From: RPQJ01 sp963754535
GTDB taxonomy: Bacteria > Pseudomonadota > Gammaproteobacteria > Steroidobacterales > Steroidobacteraceae
Direction: 5' to 3'
Length of the DNA: 64,000 nucleotides
Assembly (NCBI GenBank): GCA_963754535.1
Contig: CAVWGG010000021.1
Coordinates: forward strand, 1-64,000
Part shown: positions 18,903 through 27,080 of the stretch, one piece after another
Layout of the letters: each line of letters starts with the position of its first letter
Position numbering within the stretch: position 1 is the stretch's first letter
The notes under the pieces: generated by a model
What the model was told of the DNA's origin: nothing
Seen by the model: only the letters and a program-made list of their open reading frames with translations
Database searches by the model: none
Translations under genes and position numbers: made by a program

Positions 18903-20813
18903 TCAGTGCGCCGACGCCTTCGACGCCAGGATGCCGGTGTTCTGGCGCGCGTAGACCTCCGGCCAGAGTTCTTCCGAACGCCGGTCGCGGAACAGCAGCG
19001 AACCGAACAACACGGCAAGGAAGCCGAGCGGAATCGAGATGATGCCCGGGTTCTTGAGCTTGAACAGCGGCTCTTCGAGGCCGAGGAACGAGCGTTCCTT
19101 GCCCTCGACCTTGGCCACGTCGTCCTTCGCCTTGGCCACCGCCTTGTCGAGCGCGGTGAGGTTGATCTTCGCCTGGCTGACGGCCTCGGCATCGGTCGAG
19201 AGCAATGCCTGTTCGATCGCGGACCGCTTGGCCGCCTCGCCGTCGAACACCTTCTGCGACGCGGCACGCACGGCCTTCGGGTAGGTGACGTTCGGCGAGA
19301 CCAGCGTCAGGCCAACCGCCACCACCGTTCCGACGATCATGCCGGCGACGATGCCGCCCGTGCTGCACCGCTTCCAGTACAGCGTGAGCAGCACGCAGGG
19401 GAAGTTGGCCGACGCGGCGACTGCGAAAGCTAGCGCCACGAGGTGCGCGACGTTCTGGCCCTTGGCCGCGATGCCGATCGTGATCGCCATCGCTCCGACG
19501 ACGACCGTGGCGATGCGCGCCGCACGGACCTGCTGCTGCGGCGGCACGGTATCTCCGCCGTGATACACGCCCACGTACAGGTCGTGCGCGATCGCCGAAG
19601 CCGCGGCGAGCACGAGCCCCGCCACCACCGCGACGATCGTGGCGAAGGCCACCGCCGACACGAACGCCAGCATGAAGTTGCCGAGGAACGAGTCCGCGCC
19701 GCCGCCGAGGTACTGCGCGAGCAGCGGCGCCGCCATGTTGCCACCTGCATCGACCGACGCGATTGCCGCGGGGCCGACGAACTTCGCCGCACCGAAGCCG
19801 AGGAACAACGTCAGGATGTAGAAGCCGCCGATGATCGCCATCGCCCACACGACCGACTTGCGCGCCTGCTGCGCGGTCGGCACGGTGAAGAACCGCATCA
19901 GGATGTGCGGCAGGCCCGCCGTGCCGAAGACGAGCGCCATGCCGAGCGAAATCTGGTCGATCGGCGCCTTGAAGTACAGTCCCGGCTCAAGGAAGCGCTG
20001 GCCGAGTTCGGTCGCGGTCATCGTCTTGGCCGGGTCGCCGATCAGCGTTGCCACCTTGGCCTGCACCTTCGGATCGGCCACGACGTCCTGCAGGAACCCG
20101 GGCAGGGAGAAGCCGTACGGCGACCACACCAGGATCACGAGCACCAGCGACGCGATCACCAGCAGGATGGCCTTGATGATCTGCACCCAGGTCGTCGCGA
20201 CCATGCCGCCGAACAGCACGTAGGCGAGCATCAGCACGCCGACCGCGATGACCGATATCTCGTAATCGATGCCGATCAGGGTCTTCACCAGCACCCCGCC
20301 GCCGACCATCTGCGCCGTCAGGTAGAACGTCGAGACGGTGATGACGGACAACGCGCCGACGATGCGCATCGCCTTCGGGTTGTTGCGGTAGGCAAGGATG
20401 TCGGAAAGCGTGTAACGCCCGATGTTGCGGCACGGCTCGGCGATCACCAGCAGCACGGTGATGTAGGCCACGAGCCAGCCGACCGAGTACATGAACCCGT
20501 CATAGCCGTACTGGGAGATGAGCCCGGCGATACCGAGGAACGAGGCGGCTGAAAGATAGTCGCCCGCGATCGCCCAGCCATTCTGCAGGCCGGTGACGCC
20601 ACCGCCCGCCGTGTAGAAGTCGGACGCCGACTTCACGCGCTTCGAGGCAACGTACGTGACGTACATCGTGAGCGCGATGATGGCCGCGAACACCGTGAAC
20701 GTGATCCAGCGGTATTCCTGCGTGACTGCGCCCTGCGCGTAGGCCGTCATGCACACCAGCGGCAGCAGGCCGACGAGGCCCCATGCAAGCGCCTTGCGGT
20801 TCTGGAGGTTCAT
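18903..20813 (-). CDS. actP: Cation/acetate symporter
   Basis: This 636-residue member of the sodium:solute symporter family has ActP signatures: FTVFAAIIALTMYVTY, FYTAGGGVTGLQNGWAIAGDYLSAASFLGI (about 66-95), GGGVLVKTLIG and FTVPTAQQARKSV. ActP imports acetate and other short carboxylates with Na+. It is preceded by its usual DUF485 partner with a 4-nt ATGA overlap. It carries an unusual charged helical insert of roughly 80 residues before the last membrane segment (about 505-590: SQKVFDGEAAKRS, then LDKAVAKAKDDVAKVEG). That region is much shorter in E. coli ActP as I recall it. The downstream CNB-CBS and exonuclease genes complete the cluster. Confidence 0.95.
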   Translation of the reverse strand: MNLQNRKALAWGLVGLLPLVCMTAYAQGAVTQEYRWITFTVFAAIIALTMYVTYVASKRVKSASDFYTAGGGVTGLQNGWAIAGDYLSAASFLGIAGLISQYGYDGFMYSVGWLVAYITVLLVIAEPCRNIGRYTLSDILAYRNNPKAMRIVGALSVITVSTFYLTAQMVGGGVLVKTLIGIDYEISVIAVGVLMLAYVLFGGMVATTWVQIIKAILLVIASLVLVILVWSPYGFSLPGFLQDVVADPKVQAKVATLIGDPAKTMTATELGQRFLEPGLYFKAPIDQISLGMALVFGTAGLPHILMRFFTVPTAQQARKSVVWAMAIIGGFYILTLFLGFGAAKFVGPAAIASVDAGGNMAAPLLAQYLGGGADSFLGNFMLAFVSAVAFATIVAVVAGLVLAAASAIAHDLYVGVYHGGDTVPPQQQVRAARIATVVVGAMAITIGIAAKGQNVAHLVALAFAVAASANFPCVLLTLYWKRCSTGGIVAGMIVGTVVAVGLTLVSPNVTYPKAVRAASQKVFDGEAAKRSAIEQALLSTDAEAVSQAKINLTALDKAVAKAKDDVAKVEGKERSFLGLEEPLFKLKNPGIISIPLGFLAVLFGSLLFRDRRSEELWPEVYARQNTGILASKASAH

Positions 20814-21139
20814 GTCGTCACCTTCCCTTTCTCGTAGTCCGCGGCGATCTCGCGCGCGAGACGATCGAATTCGGACCCGGCCCGGCGCGAGTAGAAGATC
20901 GCGACCCCCCAGGCGACGATGAACTGGAACAGTGCGAACACCAGCCCGACGTTGACGACGCCCCAGACCTTGATCTTGTACAGGTCCTGGAAATAGGCGG
21001 CGCCGATCGGCAACAGGAAGTAGAAGACCACCGAGAAGATCATGAGGCCGGTCAGGAACCCCTGTTTCTTGCGGTGCAGTGTCTGGAAGCGCGGGTCGTT
21101 GATGACGGCGTTCCAGTCGATCGTCGGCGGTGCGGCCAT
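20810..21139 (-). CDS. DUF485 family membrane protein (YjcH-like)
   Basis: The product is 109 residues with two membrane helices (GFLTGLMIFSVVFYFLLPIGA and NVGLVFALFQFIVAWGVAIFY) and the family opening VINDPRFQTLHRKKQGFL. DUF485 proteins are encoded directly upstream of actP in many proteobacteria and are thought to assist acetate uptake. The ATG at 21139 has a strong GGGGGAGAG ribosome site 4-5 nt upstream. A possible extended -10 (TGCTAGATT on this strand, hexamer 21175-21180) lies in the 91-bp region shared with the divergent saccharopine-dehydrogenase-like gene. Confidence 0.93.
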   Translation of the reverse strand: MAAPPTIDWNAVINDPRFQTLHRKKQGFLTGLMIFSVVFYFLLPIGAAYFQDLYKIKVWGVVNVGLVFALFQFIVAWGVAIFYSRRAGSEFDRLAREIAADYEKGKVTT

Positions 21140-21216
21140 GAAGCTCTCCCCCTGTTCGATGGGCACTGGCCGGGAATCTAGCAAGGACGACCCGCGGCGG
21201 AACTGAGACATTGGTC

Positions 21217-21222
21217 TAAGAT
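21217..21222 (+). promoter_or_regulatory. Candidate -10 box TAAGAT, nearly leaderless start
   Basis: TAAGAT is separated by 8 nt from the ATG at 21231. No Shine-Dalgarno precedes that ATG and no clear -35 is present. The arrangement is like that at 471-484 and 50557-50572. Confidence 0.35.
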
Positions 21223-21230
21223 GGCTGCCC

Positions 21231-22478
21231 ATGACCACCAAGCCATACGACGTCGTCGTCTTCGGCGCCACGAGCTTCGTGGGCCAGATCCTCGCCCGTT
21301 ACCTGTTCGAAGAGTTCGGCCTAGACGGCAAGCTGCGCTGGGCCGCAGCCGGTCGGTCCCTCCCGAAACTCGAAGAGCTGCGCAGGTCTCTCGGCAAGGG
21401 CGCCGGCAAGCTCCAGCTGCTGCAGGCTGACGCAGGTGACGAACCCTCGCTGCGGCAACTATGCAAGGGCACCCGGGTCATCGTGTCCACGGTGGGTCCG
21501 TATGCGTTGTATGGCGAACCGCTAGTGCGCGTCTGCGCCGAGACCGGCACAGACTACTGCGACCTCACGGGCGAGGTGCAGTGGATGCGGCGCATGATCC
21601 ACAAGTACGAACAGACGGCGCGGGCCGCGGGCGCGCGCATCGTGCACAACTGCGGGTTCGATTCGATTCCGTCCGACCTGGGCGTGCACCATTTGCAGCA
21701 ACAGGCGCAGGAACGCTTCGGCCAGCCCTGCACCACCGTGAAGATGCGCGTCCGCTCCATGCGCGGCAGTTTCTCCGGTGGCACCGTGGCCTCGCTGCTC
21801 AACGTACTGAAGGAAGTCAAAGCGAATCCGGCGTTGCGCAAGGAGCTCGCGGATCCCTATTCGCTCTGCCGCCAGGTCGACGGCAAGGGCAGCGCCAAGC
21901 GTGTCCGGCAGGCAAACGTTGGTTTCGCCGAATACGATCCCGACTTCAACGCATGGGTCGCGCCGTTCGTCATGAGCGCGATCAATACGCGCGTGGTGCA
22001 TCGAACCAATGCGTTGCTGCACGACGCCTACGGCCCGGAGTTCCGGTACGACGAGGCCGTGCTGATGGGTCGGGGGTTACGCGGTCGCCTGGCGGCTGCG
22101 GCGACGGGTGCCGGACTCGGCGCGTTCATGGTCGCCGGCTCGATCGGCACCGTGCGCTCACTGCTCGAGAAGTACGTGCTGCCGGCGCCGGGCGAAGGAC
22201 CGAGCCCGGAAGCGCAACTCAAGGGCGGCTTCGACCTGCGCTTTCATGGCCGCACGAATCGGGGTGACGTCCTCCGCACGCGCGTCACGGGTGACCGGGA
22301 TCCGGGTTACGGCTCGACCGCGAAGATGCTGGGACAGGCGGCGGCCTGCCTGGCGAGCGACATCTCGAAGAAGCAGGTGGCCGGTGGATTCTGGACACCC
22401 GCGGTCATCTTCGGTGACCGCATCGTCGAACGCCTGCAGGCCCATTCGGGCCTGACGTTCGAAGTGCTCGACAAGTAA
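21231..22478 (+). CDS. Saccharopine dehydrogenase-like NAD(P)-binding protein (trans-acting enoyl reductase type)
   Basis: The 415-residue protein begins with a Rossmann segment VVVFGATSFVGQILARYL (8-25) followed by AAAGRSLPKLEEL. It has STVGPYALYGEPLVRVCAETGTDYCDLTGE (about 87-116) and a C-terminal domain with a Gly-rich stretch. This is the pattern of the saccharopine-dehydrogenase-like family that includes mycobacterial trans-acting enoyl reductase and eukaryotic SCCPDH, and it suggests an NAD(P)-dependent lipid reductase rather than a lysine enzyme. The MAPEG gene follows 36 nt downstream. The substrate is unknown. Confidence 0.88.
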   Translation: MTTKPYDVVVFGATSFVGQILARYLFEEFGLDGKLRWAAAGRSLPKLEELRRSLGKGAGKLQLLQADAGDEPSLRQLCKGTRVIVSTVGPYALYGEPLVRVCAETGTDYCDLTGEVQWMRRMIHKYEQTARAAGARIVHNCGFDSIPSDLGVHHLQQQAQERFGQPCTTVKMRVRSMRGSFSGGTVASLLNVLKEVKANPALRKELADPYSLCRQVDGKGSAKRVRQANVGFAEYDPDFNAWVAPFVMSAINTRVVHRTNALLHDAYGPEFRYDEAVLMGRGLRGRLAAAATGAGLGAFMVAGSIGTVRSLLEKYVLPAPGEGPSPEAQLKGGFDLRFHGRTNRGDVLRTRVTGDRDPGYGSTAKMLGQAAACLASDISKKQVAGGFWTPAVIFGDRIVERLQAHSGLTFEVLDK

Positions 22479-22514
22479 GCAACGCGACAGCAACGACACG
22501 ACGAGGAACGACCG

Positions 22515-22943
22515 ATGCCGACCAACGCTGAATTCCTGCTGCCCGTCCTGGCGCTCGTGGCCTGGACCCTCGTCATGTGGTTCTGGATGTATGCCACGCG
22601 CATCCCCGCAATGAAGCGAGTGGGGATCGATCCACAGGAAGCGGCACACCCGGGCACGTACGCTCACCGGATGCCTGAACACGCCCGGTCCGTCGCTGAC
22701 AACTACAACCACCTGCACGAGCAGCCCACGATTTTCTACGCGTTGATGTTCTTCATTACGCTCACGGGCGGAGCTGCCGCCGGGACGCTGAGCCTGGCCT
22801 GGGCCTACGTCGGCAGCCGCGTCGTGCACTCGCTGGTGCAATCAACGATCAACAAGGTGGTCGTGCGGTTCACGATTTTTGCCTTCGGGTCGCTGCTGCT
22901 CGTCTGCATGACGGTGCGGGAACTGATCCGCATCCTGGGCTGA
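22515..22943 (+). CDS. MAPEG family membrane protein
   Basis: This 142-residue protein with four membrane segments has the MAPEG pattern ARSVADNYNHLHEQPTIFYAL (58-78) and a C-terminal YVGSRVVHSLVQ. In eukaryotes MAPEG proteins are microsomal glutathione transferases and eicosanoid enzymes; bacterial members probably handle hydrophobic electrophiles or lipid peroxides. GAGGAACG lies 4-12 nt before the ATG. It sits 36 nt after the saccharopine-like gene and 30 nt before the sensor kinase gene. Confidence 0.9.
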   Translation: MPTNAEFLLPVLALVAWTLVMWFWMYATRIPAMKRVGIDPQEAAHPGTYAHRMPEHARSVADNYNHLHEQPTIFYALMFFITLTGGAAAGTLSLAWAYVGSRVVHSLVQSTINKVVVRFTIFAFGSLLLVCMTVRELIRILG

Positions 22944-22973
22944 CCTGCGGGCGAGGGAGTCGGGAGGTCCCAC

Positions 22974-25400
22974 GTGACCGTTCTCGAGCGATCGGAAAGT
23001 GCCCCGCGGCACGATCAAGCACTCGCGCTGGACTCGCGCAGCGGGGCCGTTGCTGCGCTGATCGCGTTCGCCCTCTCGCTCGGTACCGCCATTCTCGGTC
23101 TGGCGTTCACGTATCGCGGACTTGCGGTCGTGTGGCCGGCGGCAGGTGTCGTCACCGGGCTGTGGCTGGTCACGCCTGCCCGGCACCGCTATCCCGTCGT
23201 CGCGGGCATCACTGCCGGGCTGCTCGCCGGCAACCTCATCGCCGGGCGCACGCTGCTGCTCAACGTGATGTTCATCGGCGCGAACCTGGGCGAGGCGTGG
23301 CTGGTCACCGCGCTGCTCCGGCGCTGGATCGGCCAACCCATCCAGCTGTCGACCTTGCGGCAGGTCGGCTGGTTCATCCTCGCCGTCGCCCTGACCGTGA
23401 CGATCGGAGGCGCAATCGGCGCGATCGGACTGGTGCGCATACCGGCCATCGGGCACGACTACGTCGACAACTGGTTCATGTGGATCCGTTCGCGGGGGAT
23501 CGGCATGTTGACGGTGGCTCCGGCCGTGATCGCCCTCGCGACCATGCCGCGGCGATCCCTGGCCGAGATGTGGCACGACGGCAAGGTCACGCTCGTGGCG
23601 ATGGCGGCGCTGGTGCTCCTGGCGTCCACGCTGGTCAGTTTCAGGATTTCGTCGAATGAACTGCTGTCGCTGCTGTTCCTGCTGGCGATCGTCTATCCGC
23701 TGATCCTGCTCGTCGCCGCCCGCAGCGAGCCCGTGTGGACCTACATTTCACTGCTCGCCGTCACATTGCTCGTCGTCTGGCGCCTCGGGCGCGGCGGCGG
23801 CTTGTTCGACGGCGACGTCGAGGTGGCGCAGGCATTCATGTTCGTGAGCAGCCTGTGGGCGCTCACGCTGGCGGTCGTGCTGGAACAGCAGCGGCGCGCA
23901 CGCGAGAAGGCGCAGTTCAGCGAACGCAGCATGCGCGCGGCGCTCGCCGCCGGGCGCGGCTTCACCTTCGATTACGACCCGCTCGCCGACTTCGTCCGCC
24001 GTGCCGACCCTGACCAGATTCTCGCGCCGTTCATGGAGGAGTCGGGCGCGAGCTTCTTCGAGCGCGTGCTGCCAGAGGATCGCGCCCGGCTGCAGAATGC
24101 GGTGACGTCGCTGTCGCCCGGTTCGCCGACGTACGATGCGACGTACGGCTCACGCCGTCCCGACGGCAGGATCGTCTGGCTGCAGGAACGCGGCATCGCA
24201 GAGTTCGACGAGACCGGTGCGCTCGTCCGGCTGCAGGGACTCACGATGGACGTCACCGCGCGCCGCGAAGCCGAGGAAGCACTGCGCGAGGCGGACCGCA
24301 AGAAGGACCGCTTCATCGCGACGCTCGCGCACGAATTGCGCAATCCGCTCGCGCCGATACGGACTGCCGCGGACCTACTGGGCTCGGCGCAGTCGGGTTC
24401 GGCCGAGGTCGACTGGGCGCGCAAGGTCATCCAGCGGCAGGTCGGCCACATGGGGGCACTGCTCGACGACCTGCTCGACGTGGCGCGCATCACGCGCGGC
24501 AAGCTCGACATCCGCAAGCGGCGGGTCCGGCTCGATGGCGTGATCGAGACCGCGGTCGAGGCCGCACGCCCCGTCATCGATGCGCGCGACCAGCACCTGG
24601 AAATCGACGCCCCGCCGGACGCGCCCCTGCTCGAAGCCGACCCGCTGCGACTCGCGCAAGTCATCTCGAACCTGCTCACGAACGCGGCGAAGTATTCCGA
24701 TCCAGGCGGACGGATCAAGCTGACTGCGCGCGCGTCCGGTCCACAGTTGCAACTGAGCGTGAAGGACACCGGCATCGGCATCCCGGCCGGCGAATTCGAG
24801 CACATCTTTGAAATGTTCTCGCAACTCCAGGAAGCAGGCGAACGCAGCGAGGGCGGTCTCGGCATCGGGCTGGCGCTGGTGAAGGGCCTGGTCGAACTGC
24901 ACGGTGGAACGGTCACGGCGCACAGTCCCGGCCCCGGCCAAGGCAGCGAATTCGTGGTGACGGTGCCCTGTATCGTTGCGGAAAAACCCAGAGACGGCGC
25001 CGGCCCGGCTCACCAGGAAGCAGCGGGTGGCAACGGGCGCCGCCTGCTGGTCGTGGACGACAATCGCGATGCCGCCGACAGCCTGGCGCTGCTGCTCGGC
25101 TTCGACGGTCACGACGCGCGCGTGGCCTATACGGGCAAGCAGGCGCTCGAGGTCGCGCGCGAATTCCTGCCGGACGTGGCCATCCTCGACCTGGGCCTGC
25201 CGGACCTGAGCGGCTACGACGTCGCCAGGCAAATGCGCCGTGAACCGGCCCTTGCCGGAGTTCGGCTGATCGCCTTGTCCGGCTGGGGCCAGAACGAGCA
25301 CCAGCAGCAGGCGCGCGAGGCCGGCTTCGACCATCACCTGATCAAGCCTGCGGATCCGGATGAGTTGCTGGCGTTGCTGGCGGAGCAGCCGTCGAGCTGA
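22974..25400 (+). CDS. MASE1-PAS hybrid histidine kinase with receiver domain
   Basis: The product is 808 residues. It has an eight-helix MASE1-type membrane sensor (about 22-300, with YRGLAVVWPAAGVVTGLWL) and a PAS-like domain (about 320-430) ending in RREAEEALREAD. The HisKA box FIATLAHELRNPLAPIRTA has His453. The HATPase domain has N-box NLLTNAAKYSD, DTGIGIP and GGLGIGLALV, and the C-terminal receiver has DDN and phospho-acceptor Asp739 (LDLGLPDLSGYD) with Lys in LIKPAD. The GTG start has GGGAGG 6 nt upstream. No DNA-binding output domain or separate regulator gene is adjacent, so it probably phosphorylates a partner encoded elsewhere. The signal is unknown. Confidence 0.93.
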   Translation: MTVLERSESAPRHDQALALDSRSGAVAALIAFALSLGTAILGLAFTYRGLAVVWPAAGVVTGLWLVTPARHRYPVVAGITAGLLAGNLIAGRTLLLNVMFIGANLGEAWLVTALLRRWIGQPIQLSTLRQVGWFILAVALTVTIGGAIGAIGLVRIPAIGHDYVDNWFMWIRSRGIGMLTVAPAVIALATMPRRSLAEMWHDGKVTLVAMAALVLLASTLVSFRISSNELLSLLFLLAIVYPLILLVAARSEPVWTYISLLAVTLLVVWRLGRGGGLFDGDVEVAQAFMFVSSLWALTLAVVLEQQRRAREKAQFSERSMRAALAAGRGFTFDYDPLADFVRRADPDQILAPFMEESGASFFERVLPEDRARLQNAVTSLSPGSPTYDATYGSRRPDGRIVWLQERGIAEFDETGALVRLQGLTMDVTARREAEEALREADRKKDRFIATLAHELRNPLAPIRTAADLLGSAQSGSAEVDWARKVIQRQVGHMGALLDDLLDVARITRGKLDIRKRRVRLDGVIETAVEAARPVIDARDQHLEIDAPPDAPLLEADPLRLAQVISNLLTNAAKYSDPGGRIKLTARASGPQLQLSVKDTGIGIPAGEFEHIFEMFSQLQEAGERSEGGLGIGLALVKGLVELHGGTVTAHSPGPGQGSEFVVTVPCIVAEKPRDGAGPAHQEAAGGNGRRLLVVDDNRDAADSLALLLGFDGHDARVAYTGKQALEVAREFLPDVAILDLGLPDLSGYDVARQMRREPALAGVRLIALSGWGQNEHQQQAREAGFDHHLIKPADPDELLALLAEQPSS

Positions 25401-25464
25401 CCGTTTGCAAATACGCGCCCGTTGGGTTCATCTACGCGGCGGCTCATTGTCTTAGGAGTTACTG

Positions 25465-27018
25465 ATGCGTGGTTCGATCGCTACCCTGGCCCTGGCGGCC
25501 TTGCTCTCCGTCGCGCCCGTGACCACCTGGAGCAAGGACGAAACGGCGACCGTCCCCGCGGAAAAAGCCAAGCCGGCGGCGGACGTGAAGGAAGCGGTCC
25601 CTGCCTCCTCCGTCACGCGGCACCAGGTGACGATCGACGGCAAGGTGATCAAGTACACCGCGACGGCCGGTTGGTACATCCTCAAGGATCCGCAGGACAA
25701 GCAGATCGCCCGCTTCGGCTACACCGCGTACACGGTCGACGGCGTGAAGAACCTGGCGCTGCGGCCGGTCACGTTCGCCTTCAATGGCGGCCCGGGTTCG
25801 TCCTCGATCTGGCTGCACATGGGGATCATGGGTCCGCGCCGCGTGGTCGTGAACGACGGCGGCTACGCGCCGCCCCCGCCCTCGCTGGTCGTCGATAACC
25901 CGTACACGCCGCTCGACGTGACCGACGTGGTCATGATCGATCCGGTGGGCACCGGCTTCAGCAAGCCGCTCGGCGATGCCAAGCCCGCGGACTTTCACGG
26001 CGTCGACGAAGACATCAAGTCCGTCGCGCAGTTCATCAAGCGCTACGTCTCGGAGAACGGACGCTGGGGCTCGCCCAAGTACGTGCTCGGCGAGAGCTAC
26101 GGCGGCATGCGGGGCGCAGGACTCGCCTACTACCTGCAGGCGAACGTGAACATGAACCTGAACGGACTCGTGCTCGTCTCGCCGTTCCTGAACGGCGCCA
26201 CGGGTATCGACGGCGAAGGGATGGATCTCGGCCACGTCACGTACCTGCCGACGCTCGCGACGACGGCGTGGTACCACGGTCTCGTCCCGGACAAGCCGGC
26301 CACCGTGCAGGAATACGCGGCGGAGGTCGAACGGTTCGCACGCACCGAATACGCGGCGGCGCTCGAGCAGGGCTTCGTCATTCCGGAAGCTGAAAAGAAG
26401 GCGGTGGCAGCGAAGCTGGCCCGCTACACCGGCACGACGCCCGAGTTCTGGGAGCGCGCCGACCTGCGCGTGAGCCACCCGCAGTTCCTGCAGGAACTGA
26501 AGCGCAACGATCGCCTCATCGCAGGCCGCATCGACTCGCGCTTCATCGGCCCGGCGCTCAACCCGCTCGCCGAAGACATGGACTACGACCCGTTCTTCCC
26601 GTCCGTCGGTCCGGCGTACGCGTCCGCGTTCCTCGGCTACATGCACGACGAACTCAAGTTCGGCCGCGACGAGGAATACATGGTCTCGGCGTTCGAGATC
26701 GACTGGAGCTGGAAGCACAAGGCACCCGGCCACGGCGGCTGGATGTCGCCGGTGCCGACGACCGTGCCCGATCTTGCCCTGGCAATGACGATGAATCCGG
26801 GATTGCACGTGCTGGTGCAGCAGGGCTGGTACGACCTGGCGACGCCGTTCCTCGCCACCAAGATGGACCTCGAGCACCTGCGCATCACGCCCGAGGCGCG
26901 CAAGCGCATCCAGGTCGAGCTCTACGACGCCGGTCACATGATGTACATACACGAGCCATCGATGCGGAAGTTCCGCAACGATCTCGTCGGCTTCATCCGG
27001 GCGACCGACCGGCTCTGA
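25465..27018 (+). CDS. Secreted S10 family serine carboxypeptidase
   Basis: The 517-residue product has a signal peptide (cleavage near residue 22). Mature-protein motifs are FNGGPGSSSIWLH (about 109-121), the nucleophile GESYGG with Ser211, DLATP near the acid, and the base His in DAGHMMY. S10 carboxypeptidases remove C-terminal residues at acidic pH; bacterial ones are periplasmic or exported. The ATG has an excellent AGGAG 7 nt upstream. It is monocistronic as far as can be seen, facing the convergent nadB across a terminator-like hairpin. Confidence 0.95.
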   Translation: MRGSIATLALAALLSVAPVTTWSKDETATVPAEKAKPAADVKEAVPASSVTRHQVTIDGKVIKYTATAGWYILKDPQDKQIARFGYTAYTVDGVKNLALRPVTFAFNGGPGSSSIWLHMGIMGPRRVVVNDGGYAPPPPSLVVDNPYTPLDVTDVVMIDPVGTGFSKPLGDAKPADFHGVDEDIKSVAQFIKRYVSENGRWGSPKYVLGESYGGMRGAGLAYYLQANVNMNLNGLVLVSPFLNGATGIDGEGMDLGHVTYLPTLATTAWYHGLVPDKPATVQEYAAEVERFARTEYAAALEQGFVIPEAEKKAVAAKLARYTGTTPEFWERADLRVSHPQFLQELKRNDRLIAGRIDSRFIGPALNPLAEDMDYDPFFPSVGPAYASAFLGYMHDELKFGRDEEYMVSAFEIDWSWKHKAPGHGGWMSPVPTTVPDLALAMTMNPGLHVLVQQGWYDLATPFLATKMDLEHLRITPEARKRIQVELYDAGHMMYIHEPSMRKFRNDLVGFIRATDRL

Positions 27019-27036
27019 ACAGGCGCTGCGGATGGC

Positions 27037-27072
27037 GAATCAAGGCAACCCGGACGCCGGGCCTGCCGATTC
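27037..27072. terminator. Hairpin between convergent S10 peptidase and nadB genes
   Basis: GAATC-AA-GGCA-A-CCCGG / ACG / CCGGG-CC-TGCC-GATTC forms a 14-bp stem with small internal loops and a 3-nt loop. It fills the 62-bp gap between two stop codons and could serve both strands. There is no long T tract. Confidence 0.55.
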
Positions 27073-27080
27073 TTACACCC

